DNA of 64,000 nucleotides from Streptomyces sp. CA-278952 (GTDB taxonomy: Bacteria > Actinomycetota > Actinomycetes > Streptomycetales > Streptomycetaceae), in NCBI RefSeq assembly GCF_028747205.1, contig NZ_CP112880.1:6076001-6140000 (forward strand), in the 5' to 3' direction. Shown piece after piece: positions 42,411 to 51,438 of the stretch; the stretch's first letter is position 1; each line of letters starts with the position of its first letter. A program made the position numbers and the translations under genes. The notes under the pieces were generated by a model. The model had not been told where the DNA came from and searched no databases. It saw only the letters and a program-made list of their open reading frames with translations.

Positions 42411-44033
42411 TCAGCCGCGATACCCGATGACCGTCATCATCCCCGCCTCCGCGTGGTAGACGTTGTGGCAGTGGACCATCCACAGCCCGGGGTTGTCGGC
42501 GTCGAACTCCACGGTCAGCGACCGGTGCGGCAGCACGATCGCGGTGTCCTTGCGGGCCCCGGCGGCGTTCCCGCCGAGCGCGAAGGTGTGCCCGTGCAGA
42601 TGGAGGGGGTGCCACATGGCCGTCCCGTTGTCGAAGACGACCCGCACCCGCTCGCCCGCCTCCACCGGCCGCCGCTGCTTCGCGCTGTACGGCTGACCGT
42701 CGAAGGCCCAGTCGTACTTCGCCATCCCGCCGGTGAGCCGGATCCGGATCGTCCGGTCCGGCGCGCGGGAGGGCAGCGCGACCGACGGGTCCGGAGCCAG
42801 CCGCCCCGCCTCCACCAGCTTCCCGTCCAGCTCCTTGGGCCGTACGGAGGCGGCGGGCGCCGCCCCGCTCCCGGTCCGCAGCACGGCCAGCGCCGACGCC
42901 TCCCTCTTCCCGGCCTTCTTCCCCTCGGCCAGCGCGGTCAGCGGGAAGACCCCGTCGCCGGCGGTGACGAGGACGTCGTACCGCTCGCCCATCCCCAGCA
43001 GCAGCGCGTCACCCGTGGTGTGCCGGACCGGGAACCCGTCGGTGTGCGTCACGGTCATCCGGTGCCCGCCGAGCGCGACCCGGAAGGCGGTGTCGCCACC
43101 GGCGTTGATGATCCGCAGCCGGATGCGGTCGCCGGGCCGCGCGGAGAAGGAGGACGGGTCCTGCGGCACCCGCCCGTTGACCAGGTAGTGCGGGTAGGCC
43201 ACATCACCGGCGTCCCCGCCGAGCAGTTCGCTGGTGGCCCCCATCATCATCCGCGAGGGCCCGTCACCGCTCCCGTCCGCCGTGTCCTTCCCGTCCCCCT
43301 TGTCCCCCTCGTCCTTCTCGCCCGACATGGTGTGCGCGCCGTGGTCCATCCCGCCGCCCATGCCCCCGGACAGCTCCTTGAGGACGGCGTCCGGAGTGGA
43401 CCCGTCCACCCCGTCGACCCAGTCGTCGAGGACGACGACCCACTCCCTGTCGTACGCCAACGGCTCCTTCGGGTCCTCGACGATCAGCGGCGCGTACAGC
43501 CCCCGGTCCTGCTGGACGCCGGAGTGCGGGTGGAACCAGTACGTCCCCGGGTGCGGGACGGCGAACCGGTAGGCGAAGTCGGCCCCCGGCGCGATGTCCC
43601 GCTGGGTCAGCCCGGGGACCCCGTCCATGTCGTTGCGCAGGGCGAGGCCGTGCCAGTGCAGGGAGGTGGGCTCCGGCAGATGGTTGGCGAGGGTCAGGGC
43701 GAGCGTGTCGCCGGCCGTCACCCGCACCTCGCGCCCGGGAAGCCGGTCCCCGTACGCCCAGGAGGCGACGGTCCGCCCGCCGCCGAGGTCGAGCCGGGCC
43801 CGGGTGGCGGTGAGGGAGACCTCGCGCACGGGGCCGGAGCCGCGCGCCGCCTCCGCCGCCTCGACTTCCTTGCCGCCGGGCGAGACGTACGTACCGGAGT
43901 CCTGCGCTCCGCCGGGGGAGTGGCCTCCGCCGTGATCGCCTCCGCCCCCGTCGGAACAGGCGGCGAGGGCTCCCGTACCGGCGACGGCGAGAGCGGCGCC
44001 GAGCACGGCGCGTCGAGTGGGTTGCGTGGGCAT
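42411..44033 (-). CDS. Multicopper oxidase (laccase / CueO-like), exported
   Basis: The 540-residue protein begins with a twin-arginine-like signal (TRRAVLGAALAVAGTGALAAC) whose end also fits a lipobox, so it may be a lipoprotein. The four copper motifs are present: HWHG, WFHPHSG, HPLHLHGHTF and HCHNVYHAEAGMM. A His/Met/Asp-rich insert (GGGMDHGAHTMSGEKDEGDK, about residues 235-255) recalls copper-resistance oxidases. It probably oxidises Cu(I) or phenolics outside the membrane. It stands with DUF6153, CBS, DUF305 and DUF3105 genes, a set suggesting copper handling. Confidence 0.93.
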   Translation of the reverse strand: MPTQPTRRAVLGAALAVAGTGALAACSDGGGGDHGGGHSPGGAQDSGTYVSPGGKEVEAAEAARGSGPVREVSLTATRARLDLGGGRTVASWAYGDRLPGREVRVTAGDTLALTLANHLPEPTSLHWHGLALRNDMDGVPGLTQRDIAPGADFAYRFAVPHPGTYWFHPHSGVQQDRGLYAPLIVEDPKEPLAYDREWVVVLDDWVDGVDGSTPDAVLKELSGGMGGGMDHGAHTMSGEKDEGDKGDGKDTADGSGDGPSRMMMGATSELLGGDAGDVAYPHYLVNGRVPQDPSSFSARPGDRIRLRIINAGGDTAFRVALGGHRMTVTHTDGFPVRHTTGDALLLGMGERYDVLVTAGDGVFPLTALAEGKKAGKREASALAVLRTGSGAAPAASVRPKELDGKLVEAGRLAPDPSVALPSRAPDRTIRIRLTGGMAKYDWAFDGQPYSAKQRRPVEAGERVRVVFDNGTAMWHPLHLHGHTFALGGNAAGARKDTAIVLPHRSLTVEFDADNPGLWMVHCHNVYHAEAGMMTVIGYRG

Positions 44034-44113
44034 GCCGAATACACCTCTGAAGAACTGAAGAACTGGAGGGCTGCTACTGCTGGAGAGAGAGAGCGGAGGT
44101 GAGACGCCCACTC

Positions 44114-44599
44114 CTAAATACGCAGCACCGAGACGCTGTCGAGCACCGATATCCGGGGCGGCGGAATCGGCCGCAGGGCCCGCAGCAGCCCCGCACCCAC
44201 CGGCGTACCGAGAGGTCGCCCGTCGGCGCGCAGCCCGAGCAGCCAGGAACCGAGGAGAGCGAGGCCCCAGGCGCCAAGGACGGCGAGGCAGACGGAGAGC
44301 GGATCCATGCCGCTCATGGGCGCGCCGGAGCCAGGAGAGTCGTGCGGCGACTGCCGGGACTGCTGGGGCTGCTGGGGCTGTTGGACCTCGGCGACGCCCG
44401 GAGCCGGGTCGAGACCTGCGGCCCGATCCTGGCCCGGGGCCTGGGCCAGGTGCTCGGCCATGGCGGCAGGCGGCGTCGACGAACCGCCGTGCTCCGCCGG
44501 ATGCCCGACCGTATGCATGGTGACGATGCCGAACAGCAGAGCGGCGAACAGCATCAGCTGCCCGTACGTCACGCTCCTGCTCCGCGTCCTGCCCGCCAT
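44114..44599 (-). CDS. DUF6153-like small membrane protein
   Basis: The 161-residue protein has an N-terminal membrane helix (YGQLMLFAALLFGIVTMHTV) followed by an HPAEHG histidine patch, a long Pro/Gln-rich linker and a second hydrophobic segment (VCLAVLGAWGLALLGSWLL). It resembles DUF6153 family proteins often found near copper genes in Streptomyces (from memory). Function unknown. ATG 44599 is chosen; the open frame runs on to 44668. Confidence 0.75.
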   Translation of the reverse strand: MAGRTRSRSVTYGQLMLFAALLFGIVTMHTVGHPAEHGGSSTPPAAMAEHLAQAPGQDRAAGLDPAPGVAEVQQPQQPQQSRQSPHDSPGSGAPMSGMDPLSVCLAVLGAWGLALLGSWLLGLRADGRPLGTPVGAGLLRALRPIPPPRISVLDSVSVLRI

Positions 44600-44720
44600 G
44601 CGGGCCACCCTACCCCTGGCGGGTATGCGGTCCGGGGCGGGGGCGGCCCGGCACCTTTCCCTCACCATTCCCTCACCCCGCCGGAGCGGGGTGGGCGCCG
44701 GGCCACCTTCGTACGGGCGC

Positions 44721-45146
44721 TCAGCTGCGGGAGTAGACCTTCTCCGCCCAGCCCGCGATCTGCTCCTCGGTGAGGTGCTGAGCGAGGTCGGCCTCGCTGA
44801 TCATGCCGACGAGCTTCTTGTTCTCGACGACGGGCAGCCGGCGGATGCGATGGGTCTGCATCTCCTCCAGGACCGCGTTCACATCGGCCTCCGCCTCGAT
44901 CCAGCGGGGCGTGCCCTGCGCGAGATCGCCCGCCGTGACCTTCGCCGGGTCGTGGCCCTTGGCCACACAGCCGACGACGATGTCGCGGTCGGTGATGATG
45001 CCGACCATCCGGTCGGAGTCACCGTTGGCGGACACCGGAAGCGCGCCCACGTTGTGCTCGCGCATCAGCTGCGCCGCACGGTCGAGCGTCTCGTGGGCCG
45101 GGATCCAGCGGGCCCCGCTGTGCATGATGTCTTTGGCGGTCGTCAT
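44721..45146 (-). CDS. CBS-domain pair protein
   Basis: The 141-residue protein is two tandem CBS domains (DIMHSGARWIPAHETLDRAA, and DLAQGTPRWIEAEADVNAVL in the second half) and little else. Such proteins bind adenosine nucleotides and act as small sensors. ATG 45146 follows a GGAGG site. The gap to the next gene (45147-45537) is mostly repeats. Confidence 0.9.
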   Translation of the reverse strand: MTTAKDIMHSGARWIPAHETLDRAAQLMREHNVGALPVSANGDSDRMVGIITDRDIVVGCVAKGHDPAKVTAGDLAQGTPRWIEAEADVNAVLEEMQTHRIRRLPVVENKKLVGMISEADLAQHLTEEQIAGWAEKVYSRS

Positions 45147-45338
45147 GGGGGATTTCCTCCTGCGTGCCGATGGCACTGCCGTACGGCCCCGAGCGCAACC
45201 CATCGTCACCGGCCCGCCGGGGCCGCGCGACCGCACATCACCCGTTCGGGTGCGCCGGCGCGAGGACGAAAGCTGACGCACCCGTCGTACGGGCCGCTGC
45301 CCCGGGCTCAGGACCGTCCGGGCCGAGGCCCGGACGAC

Positions 45339-45420
45339 GGGCTCCAGGGCTCCGGGCTCAGCTCCAGGGCTCCGGGCTCCAGGGCTCCGGGCTCCGGGCT
45401 TCGGGCTCTGGGCTTCGGGC
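45339..45420. repeat. Low-complexity tandem GGGCTCC / GGGCTTC repeats
   Basis: A 15-base unit close to CCAGGGCTCCGGGCT recurs several times with variants, passing into GGGCTTC and GGGCTCTGG steps. The region 45421-45537 beside it is C-rich and non-coding. Confidence 0.75.
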
Positions 45421-45537
45421 CGAGGCGCATCTCAGGGCCCCGGGCTCAGGTCCTCGCAGCCTCAGCCCCCCCGGAGCTCCAGGCCCCCCCCCAGGCCCGA
45501 CCCCCAGGCCGCAGGCCCCCAGCCCCCCGACCCCGAC

Positions 45538-46284
45538 TCAGGACCGAGGCGAGGCACCCCGATCGGCCAGCATGTCCCGCATCAGCCCCAGCTCGGACTG
45601 CTGGCCCTCGACCATGCCCCGGGCGAGCCGCTGCTCGGCCGGGACCGCGCACAGGGACGCACAGGCCTCGGCCATGTCGACGCCGCCCTTGTGGTGGTCC
45701 GTCATCAGCTGGAGGAAGAACACCTCGGCCTCCTCACCGTCGAGACGGCCGAGCCGCGCCAGCTCGGAGCGGCTCGCCATGCCGGGCATGAGCACCCCGT
45801 CCGCACCGGAACCCGCCCCGGCAACGCCCGAGCCGTGCCCGCCGTGCTCGTGCCCACCCGTACCGGCCATCCACGCCATGGGCTGCTCCCCGCCCGGGGC
45901 GACCTTCGGCAGCTCCCACAGGTCGAGCCAGCCCAGCAGCATGCCGCGCTGGTTGGCCTGGGTGTTGGCGATGTCGTAGGCGAGACGGCGTACGTCCTCG
46001 TCGTCCGTGCGGTCGCGGACGACGAACGACATCTCGACGGCCTGCTGATGGTGGACGGCCATGTCCCGGGCGAACCCGGCGTCGGCGGACGAGGCCTTCG
46101 GAACGCGAACAGACGCGCCCCCCGCTCCCGAGCCGTCCCCGTCGCCCCGCGCGGAGGCGACGGTGGCCGCCCCCGCGAAGAGCAGGGCGAGGGCCACGGC
46201 GGCACCGGCCGCCCGGCGGACGCGCCGGGTCTTCCGCCGCTCCGCGACGGCGTTGTCCTCGACTGTCCACTCCTCGGCCGTCAC
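45538..46284 (-). CDS. DUF305 family protein with N-terminal membrane anchor
   Basis: The 248-residue protein has a hydrophobic segment near residues 25-45 and then the DUF305 pattern: FARDMAVHHQQAVEMS and, later, MTDHHKGGVDMAEACASLC, with paired histidines likely to bind metal. A His/Gly patch (GTGGHEHGGHGSG) lies between the two halves. The GTG start overlaps the upstream DUF3105 stop by four bases, so the two genes are translationally coupled. Probably extracytoplasmic and copper-linked (inference). Confidence 0.9.
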   Translation of the reverse strand: MTAEEWTVEDNAVAERRKTRRVRRAAGAAVALALLFAGAATVASARGDGDGSGAGGASVRVPKASSADAGFARDMAVHHQQAVEMSFVVRDRTDDEDVRRLAYDIANTQANQRGMLLGWLDLWELPKVAPGGEQPMAWMAGTGGHEHGGHGSGVAGAGSGADGVLMPGMASRSELARLGRLDGEEAEVFFLQLMTDHHKGGVDMAEACASLCAVPAEQRLARGMVEGQQSELGLMRDMLADRGASPRS

Positions 46285-46973
46285 TGCGGCACCGTGGCCA
46301 GCCCGCCGGTGCAGGGTGCGCCGGGCTCGGGGGTCTGCGCGCCCTGGACGTACTGGGCGAGGAACTGGTCCACCCGCTTGTCCCCGGCGGAGTCGACGGC
46401 GACCTGCTTGCCCCAGGCGCTGAGCATGATCGCGCCCTCCTGACCGGCGTACGGGCTCATCAGCGTGAACGGGGTCTTCTTGACGCGCTCGGCCAGCGCG
46501 GCGACATCGGCGTCGGCGGCCTTGCCGTTGTAGGTGACCCAGACCGCGCCGTGCTCCAGGGAGTGCACGGCGTTGACGTCCGGGAGGGCCTTTTCGTATA
46601 CGTCGCCGTCGCAGTTCATCCAGGACTGGTTGTGGTCGCCGCCGACCGGAGGCTTCATCGGATAGTCCACCGAGCCCGCGACGTGCTCGCGGCCGAGCTT
46701 CGCCGCGTCCCAGGACTTCAGCCCCTCGATGGCCGCGCCCGTGGCGTTGCCGTGGGAGTCGCCGTGACCGCCGGGGTGCTTGCGGTCCTGGGCCGCCGAG
46801 GCGTCGTCGGACTTCTCGTTCGCCTCGGAGTTCTCCAGCAGCAGGTACGAGCCGAAGGCGACGAGACCGGCCACGACGGCAGCGCTCAGCCCTATGGCGA
46901 TGGCCCGGTTGCGGGTGGCGCGGGCGCGCGGGTCGGGGGCTTGGGGCTGGGGGGACCGGGTGTCGAAGCTCAT
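46281..46973 (-). CDS. DUF3105 family membrane-anchored protein
   Basis: The 230-residue protein has one N-terminal transmembrane helix (AIAIGLSAAVVAGLVAFGSY), a histidine-rich stretch (HPGGHGDSHG) and a DUF3105 domain with PPVGGDHNQSWMNCDGDVY and HSLEHGAVWVTYNG. Function unknown. ATG 46973 is chosen as the start; the frame upstream of it reads the tandem repeat and is not coding. Confidence 0.85.
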   Translation of the reverse strand: MSFDTRSPQPQAPDPRARATRNRAIAIGLSAAVVAGLVAFGSYLLLENSEANEKSDDASAAQDRKHPGGHGDSHGNATGAAIEGLKSWDAAKLGREHVAGSVDYPMKPPVGGDHNQSWMNCDGDVYEKALPDVNAVHSLEHGAVWVTYNGKAADADVAALAERVKKTPFTLMSPYAGQEGAIMLSAWGKQVAVDSAGDKRVDQFLAQYVQGAQTPEPGAPCTGGLATVPQ

Positions 46974-47045
46974 GTCGTCGAGTCCTTCTGCGAAGGGGCC
47001 GGGAGGAGGGGGACGGTCCGTGAACCGATGCGCGCGGACGGGCGG

Positions 47046-47105
47046 AAAACCGGACGGAGAACCGGACGGAGAACCGGACGGAGAACCGGACGGAGAACCG
47101 GGAGG
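47046..47105. repeat. Five 12-base tandem repeats (AGAACCGGACGG)
   Basis: Units at 47046, 47058, 47070, 47082 and 47094; the first and last are imperfect. They lie between the DUF3105 start and the divergent glnA2 gene. Copy number probably varies between strains. Confidence 0.9.
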
Positions 47106-47297
47106 GAAGCCAGGCGGAAAGCCGGCCACTGCTCGGCTGCCGCCCCCGTGCGCCACGGTCGCCGATCGTAGTGGGTGGCCGAGTGCTCTCTCTCACACCG
47201 TGTGCGTAATCTGGGGGAAATCCCGGGTCGCGATACTGAAGTGTCCCCCTACCCCGGGCGGTGGAGCACGGACCGTCTGAACTGCAAGGATGTGGCA

Positions 47298-48659
47298 ATG
47301 GACAAGCAGCAGGAATTCGTCCTCAGGACCCTTGAGGAGCGCGACATCCGCTTCGTGCGGCTGTGGTTCACCGACGTCCTCGGGTTCCTCAAGTCCGTCG
47401 CCGTGGCTCCGGCCGAGCTGGAGCAGGCGTTCGACGAGGGCATCGGCTTCGACGGCTCGGCGATCGAGGGTTTCGCCCGAGTGTACGAATCGGACATGAT
47501 CGCCAAGCCGGACCCGGGCACCTTCCAGATCCTGCCGTGGCGCGCGGAGGCCCCCGGCACCGCGCGGATGTTCTGCGACATCCTGATGCCGGACGGCTCC
47601 CCGTCCTTCGCGGACCCGCGCTACGTCCTCAAGCGCATCCTCGCCAAGACGTCCGACCTCGGCTTCACCTTCTACACGCACCCCGAGATCGAGTTCTTCC
47701 TGCTGAAGAACAAGCCGGTCGACGGCACCCGCCCGACCCCGGCGGACAGCTCGGGCTACTTCGACCACACGCCGCAGAACGTCGGCATGGACTTCCGCCG
47801 CCAGGCGATCACCATGCTCGAATCGATGGGCATCTCGGTCGAGTTCAGCCACCACGAGGGCGCCCCCGGCCAGCAGGAGATCGACCTGCGGTACGCGGAC
47901 GCGCTCTCCACGGCGGACAACATCATGACGTTCCGTCTGGTGATGAAGCAGGTGGCGCTGGAGCAGGGCGTGCAGGCCACGTTCATGCCGAAGCCGTTTT
48001 CCGAGTACCCGGGTTCGGGCATGCACACCCACCTCTCCCTCTTCGAGGGCGACCGCAACGCCTTCTACGAGTCGGGCGCGGAGTACCAGCTTTCCAAGGT
48101 GGGCCGCTCCTTCATCGCGGGCCTGCTGACGCACGCGGCGGAGATCTCGGCCGTCACCAACCAGTGGGTCAACTCCTACAAGCGCATCTGGGGCGGCTCC
48201 TCCCGCGCGGCCGGCGCGGGCGGCGAGGCCCCTTCGTACATCTGCTGGGGCCACAACAACCGCTCCGCCCTCATCCGCGTCCCGATGTACAAGCCCGGCA
48301 AGACCGGCTCGGCCCGCGTCGAGGTCCGCTCCATCGACTCCGGCGCCAACCCGTACCTCACCTACGCGGTCCTGCTCGCCGCGGGCCTCAAGGGCATCGA
48401 GGAAGGCTACGAACTCCCGGCCGGCGCCGACGACGATGTCTGGGCCCTCTCCGACGCCGAACGCCGGGCGATGGGCATCGAGCCGCTCCCGCAGAACCTG
48501 GGCGAGGCGATCTCGCTGATGGAGAAGAGCGAACTGGTCGCCGAGACGCTGGGCGAGCACGTCTTCGACTTCTTCCTCCGCAACAAGAAGCAGGAGTGGG
48601 AGGAGTACCGCAGCGAGGTCACGGCCTTCGAGCTGAAGAACCTGCTGCCGGTGCTGTAA
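47298..48659 (+). CDS. glnA2: Glutamine-synthetase-like GlnA2 (probable gamma-glutamylpolyamine synthetase)
   Basis: The 453-residue protein is a GSI-fold enzyme that lacks the adenylylation tyrosine segment of GlnA1. Its N-terminus MDKQQEFVLRTLEERDIRF matches my memory of actinobacterial GlnA2. Active-site blocks are present (GSAIEGF, HPEIEFFLL, HHEGAPGQQEID, SGMHTHLSL, NRSALIRVP, EVRSIDSGANPY). In S. coelicolor GlnA2 is described as a polyamine glutamylating enzyme. ATG 47298 has AAGGA seven bases upstream. The 3' end (CCTGCTGCCGGTGCTGTA) is repeated exactly 140 bases downstream. Confidence 0.9.
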   Translation: MDKQQEFVLRTLEERDIRFVRLWFTDVLGFLKSVAVAPAELEQAFDEGIGFDGSAIEGFARVYESDMIAKPDPGTFQILPWRAEAPGTARMFCDILMPDGSPSFADPRYVLKRILAKTSDLGFTFYTHPEIEFFLLKNKPVDGTRPTPADSSGYFDHTPQNVGMDFRRQAITMLESMGISVEFSHHEGAPGQQEIDLRYADALSTADNIMTFRLVMKQVALEQGVQATFMPKPFSEYPGSGMHTHLSLFEGDRNAFYESGAEYQLSKVGRSFIAGLLTHAAEISAVTNQWVNSYKRIWGGSSRAAGAGGEAPSYICWGHNNRSALIRVPMYKPGKTGSARVEVRSIDSGANPYLTYAVLLAAGLKGIEEGYELPAGADDDVWALSDAERRAMGIEPLPQNLGEAISLMEKSELVAETLGEHVFDFFLRNKKQEWEEYRSEVTAFELKNLLPVL

Positions 48660-48685
48660 CCGCAGGTCAGCAGTGCAGGGAACGT

Positions 48686-48732
48686 ACTGCGGGCGGGTCG
48701 CCTCGGTTGAACCGAGGGGACCCGCCCGCAGT
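48686..48732. terminator. Strong terminator after glnA2
   Basis: ACTGCGGGCGGGTC (48686-48699) plus CCTCGG (48701-48706) pair with CCGAGG (48712-48717) plus GACCCGCCCGCAGT (48719-48732), with one G-G mismatch and a five-base loop, 26 bases after the stop codon. The stretch 48733-48995 holds no gene I can support. Confidence 0.85.
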
Positions 48733-48995
48733 CATGAGCAACTCTGGTCGGTCCAGGGGCCGTCAGGCCCGGAGCTGGCGCCTGCTGCCGGTGCTGTAGT
48801 GGCGGTGCCAGGCGGGATTCCTCGCCCGGCACCGCGATCGGGCCGACAGATGCGGGATCGGGCCGCTGGATGCGGGCTCGGGGCGCGGGCCTTCGGCCTC
48901 GACGTGTTCTCCTGATGCCGGGCGGCCCGCCCTCTGCCTGCCCATCTGCCCGGATTCTGGTCCCGAGGTCGCGAGCGGGCGATACAGTCCGTGGC

Positions 48996-49292
48996 GTGGA
49001 CATACCCGACTGGTTCCTCTGGGCCGTTCTCGGCTTTGCCGTCTTGCAGGCGGCCGCTCTTGTCCGGATTGTTCGCCGGTTGCGCGAATCCGATCGCGCC
49101 GTGCGCTCCATGGCACGTCTCGAACTGCTGGACGCCGTCAGTACCTTGATGTTCATGACCGGCCTGGTGCTGAGTCTCGCAGTGGCGGCCTCCTGGGTCT
49201 GGCTCCTTCTCGCCGGCTTCGTCCTCATGATCGCCGTCTATGCCGTGAAGGGCCTTGCGCTCCTCCGCGCCCGTCGCCGCACTGTGGCCTGA
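48996..49292 (+). CDS. Small membrane protein of unknown function
   Basis: The 98-residue protein has an N-terminal hydrophobic helix (WFLWAVLGFAVLQAAALV) and two further spans in the second half (about TLMFMTGLVLSLAVAAS and WLLLAGFVLMIAVYAV). GTG 48996 is the first in-frame start with a normal protein after it. No family recognised. Confidence 0.65.
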   Translation: MDIPDWFLWAVLGFAVLQAAALVRIVRRLRESDRAVRSMARLELLDAVSTLMFMTGLVLSLAVAASWVWLLLAGFVLMIAVYAVKGLALLRARRRTVA

Positions 49293-49449
49293 CCCTCGGA
49301 AATGCTCAGGGATGGCATTTCGCGTCCGAACCCTTTGGCGACCCACCACAGGATCGACCGGTCCGGGGCGCGGTCGAGCCTGCGGTGGAAGGTGGCGGGC
49401 CGGATCTTCGCCATCCGGGGCGGGCGCGGGCCAGGCGTGGCCGGAAGGG

Positions 49450-49746
49450 CTAAACCGGCGGCGTACCCCGCGGTGATGGCGCCGGTGGCGGGTTCGGGAG
49501 GGGAGGGCCCGGGTTCGGCGGGGTCTTCGGGGGGCCGCTGCCGTGTTTGCCGTCGTTCAGGACCTTTCGGGGCGTCAGGCCGTAGATGCCGAACGGCGGG
49601 AAGAGGTCGACGCGTCGCGGGTAGTCGCCCTCCGCGCACTCTTCGCAGAGCAGGTCGCGGCCGGTGGGGGTATGGCGGGCGGCGGTGACCGGGGCGTTCC
49701 AGCACGCCTCGCAGTCGAGGACGTCCGTCATGGAGAGGGCGATCAT
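49450..49746 (-). CDS. Small Cys-rich (zinc-ribbon-like) protein
   Basis: The 98-residue protein has two CxxC pairs (DCEACW and LCEECAEGD), a zinc-ribbon arrangement, and a proline-rich tail. The ATG has GGGAGG five bases upstream. It sits in an accessory patch with a GntR regulator. Function unknown. Confidence 0.6.
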   Translation of the reverse strand: MIALSMTDVLDCEACWNAPVTAARHTPTGRDLLCEECAEGDYPRRVDLFPPFGIYGLTPRKVLNDGKHGSGPPKTPPNPGPPLPNPPPAPSPRGTPPV

Positions 49747-49961
49747 CCTGGCCTCCCGGGTGGTGCCGGTAACGCCTGGTGGGTCCTGCGCATCAGGTGC
49801 CTCCGTCTCTGGTGAGGGGGTGCTGGCAACCGACCCGGCCCGGCCGTTGTTCCGCCGAGGAGTGGACGGCCGGGGCCGGGCCGGATCAGGGGGTTCGCCC
49901 GGCCGTGCGCCGTCGGTCCGCCGTGGCCGCGGCCGTGCGTGCCGGCGCGCTGAACCGCGCC

Positions 49962-50339
49962 TCATCGGCGGGTCTCCCGCCAGACGCGGACGAGCTTCGT
50001 CGCGTCGGGGCAGATCGTGCCGGTCCGGCACGCGGCGCAGGTCATGGTGTGGCCGAGCAGGGCACGGTACGCCGTGTCCGGGGATTCGGTCGTGGTCACG
50101 TTCGCCTCTCTGCTGATCTCGGCCCACACGTATTCGGCGGTGCGGTTGAGCGTGTGGCCGTAGCGGTCCGCCGTGGCCAGGGCGGCCAGGACGGCCGAGT
50201 GCGCGGTCGCGCTCAACTCGGAGGGGAGATCGGCCTCGACGCGGAAGGTGTCCAGACCGGTGGTGACGCGCGGTTCGGTGCCCGTGGCGGCGGCGAGCAT
50301 GCCGGTCAGCGCCGCGACCCGCGCTTGTGCAGAGCGCAC
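49962..50339 (-). CDS. Hypothetical small protein
   Basis: The 125-residue protein is mostly helical in character (SATAHSAVLAALATADRYGH) and ends with a Cys motif (MTCAACRTGTICP). GGGGAGAA precedes the GTG start. It is divergent from the GntR gene over a 121-base region and may be controlled by it. Similar small proteins accompany GntR genes in Streptomyces (from memory). Confidence 0.6.
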   Translation of the reverse strand: MRSAQARVAALTGMLAAATGTEPRVTTGLDTFRVEADLPSELSATAHSAVLAALATADRYGHTLNRTAEYVWAEISREANVTTTESPDTAYRALLGHTMTCAACRTGTICPDATKLVRVWRETRR

Positions 50340-50377
50340 ACTTCTCCCCTGATGAACCGAATGTCACTCCATGTAAT

Positions 50378-50391
50378 GCTGAATATTCAGC
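50378..50391. promoter_or_regulatory. 14-base palindrome GCTGAATATTCAGC in the GntR divergent region
   Basis: Perfect dyad in an AT-rich patch between the two divergent starts. It is a candidate GntR operator, controlling both genes. Confidence 0.6.
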
Positions 50392-50460
50392 TTCAACCTG
50401 ATGGGTTAGCTTTGTCAACAGCGACGCCCCTATCGACGCCGAACACACGGAGCTGCTCAA

Positions 50461-51240
50461 ATGCCACGTGATACGCCGTACTTGCAGGTGGCGGATGCTC
50501 TGCGGGCTCGTATCCGGGCCGGTGAATGGGCAGTGGGGGACAAGCTGCCGTCCCGGGCCCGGTTCGCGGAGGAGTACGGCGTCGGTCAGTCCGTGGCGCA
50601 GCGGGCCATGGAGCGCCTGATCATCGAGGGCATCCTCGAAGGTCGCGCCGGCTCCGGCACCTACGTCCGCCGGGCCCGAGAGCGCCGGCGCATGGTCCGC
50701 TCGCGCCACCGTGAGCAGCGCGGCAACAGCCCCTTCGTCTCGGACATGAGCGAGCTCGACCACGAGGCCGACTGGGAGTGCACCAGCACGGCACGCGTTC
50801 CCGCGCCGGAGGACATCGCCGAACGGCTGGCGATCGATCCCGGCGACCTCTGCGTCGTGACCGACTACGAGTTCCTCGCCGACGGCCTGCCCGTACAACT
50901 CGCCAAGAGCTGGGAGCCGATGGCCATCACCGACGGCACCCCGATCCTGCTCCCCGAGATGGGTCCGCACGGCAAGATCGGCGTTGTGGAGCGGATGCGG
51001 TCGATCGGCGTGAACATCGCCACCGGCATCGAGCTTCCCCGCCCGGCCCGCGCCACGCGGGAACAGGCGAATCTGCTCGGGATCACCATCGGTGACCTGG
51101 TCATCGAGGTGGAGCGCACGTACTTCGACCGCGAGGGGCGCCCCGTGGAGACGGCCGACATCATCGTGCCGGACATCCGCTGGGAGATCGCCTACGAGAT
51201 CCGCGTCGACCAGCCGGACTCCGACCAGCCGGACTCCTGA
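50461..51240 (+). CDS. GntR-family (HutC/UTRA) transcriptional regulator
   Basis: The 259-residue protein has an N-terminal winged helix (YLQVADALRARIRAGEWAVG and LPSRARFAEEYGV, SGTYVRR) and a UTRA-type effector domain. It probably represses itself and the divergent small gene. The ATG follows a CGGAG site. GntR proteins of this kind are common in Streptomyces integrative elements; no integrase or att site is visible here. Confidence 0.9.
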   Translation: MPRDTPYLQVADALRARIRAGEWAVGDKLPSRARFAEEYGVGQSVAQRAMERLIIEGILEGRAGSGTYVRRARERRRMVRSRHREQRGNSPFVSDMSELDHEADWECTSTARVPAPEDIAERLAIDPGDLCVVTDYEFLADGLPVQLAKSWEPMAITDGTPILLPEMGPHGKIGVVERMRSIGVNIATGIELPRPARATREQANLLGITIGDLVIEVERTYFDREGRPVETADIIVPDIRWEIAYEIRVDQPDSDQPDS

Positions 51241-51303
51241 GGCGGGTGCCGAGGGGGCCGTGTCCCGCCGCGCCCGCCTCCTCAGGCCCTCGCTCTCTGC
51301 GGT

Positions 51304-51438
51304 TCAGGCCGTGATGACCGACGGCCCGGTGAACTCCGAGGCCAGCGCGTCCATCAGGAGTTCATCGCAGACCCCGCCGAGCCAGTAGCCCGCCTCAGTC
51401 GAGGACGCTTCTGTGGGTGCGGACGCCGGGGCCCGCAC
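51304..51438 (-). CDS. Possible 44-residue ORF downstream of the lasso precursor
   Basis: A GTG-started frame reads AGYWLGGVCDELLMDALASE in its middle. It begins inside the hairpin that follows the lasso-like precursor, has no ribosome site and could equally be a gene remnant. Recorded because it is the only open frame in the same direction directly after the precursor. Confidence 0.2.
   Translation of the reverse strand: MRAPASAPTEASSTEAGYWLGGVCDELLMDALASEFTGPSVITA

Noticed and set aside
45147..45537. Open frames in the GGGCTCC repeat region
   Set aside because: Low-complexity translation of repeats.
50378..50391. Attachment site for an integrative element near the GntR gene
   Set aside because: No integrase, tRNA gene or direct repeat seen; treated as an operator candidate.
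49450..50970. A 506-residue minus-strand frame covering several small genes
   Set aside because: Only the last 98 residues look like a real protein; the rest overlaps the GntR gene in antisense.
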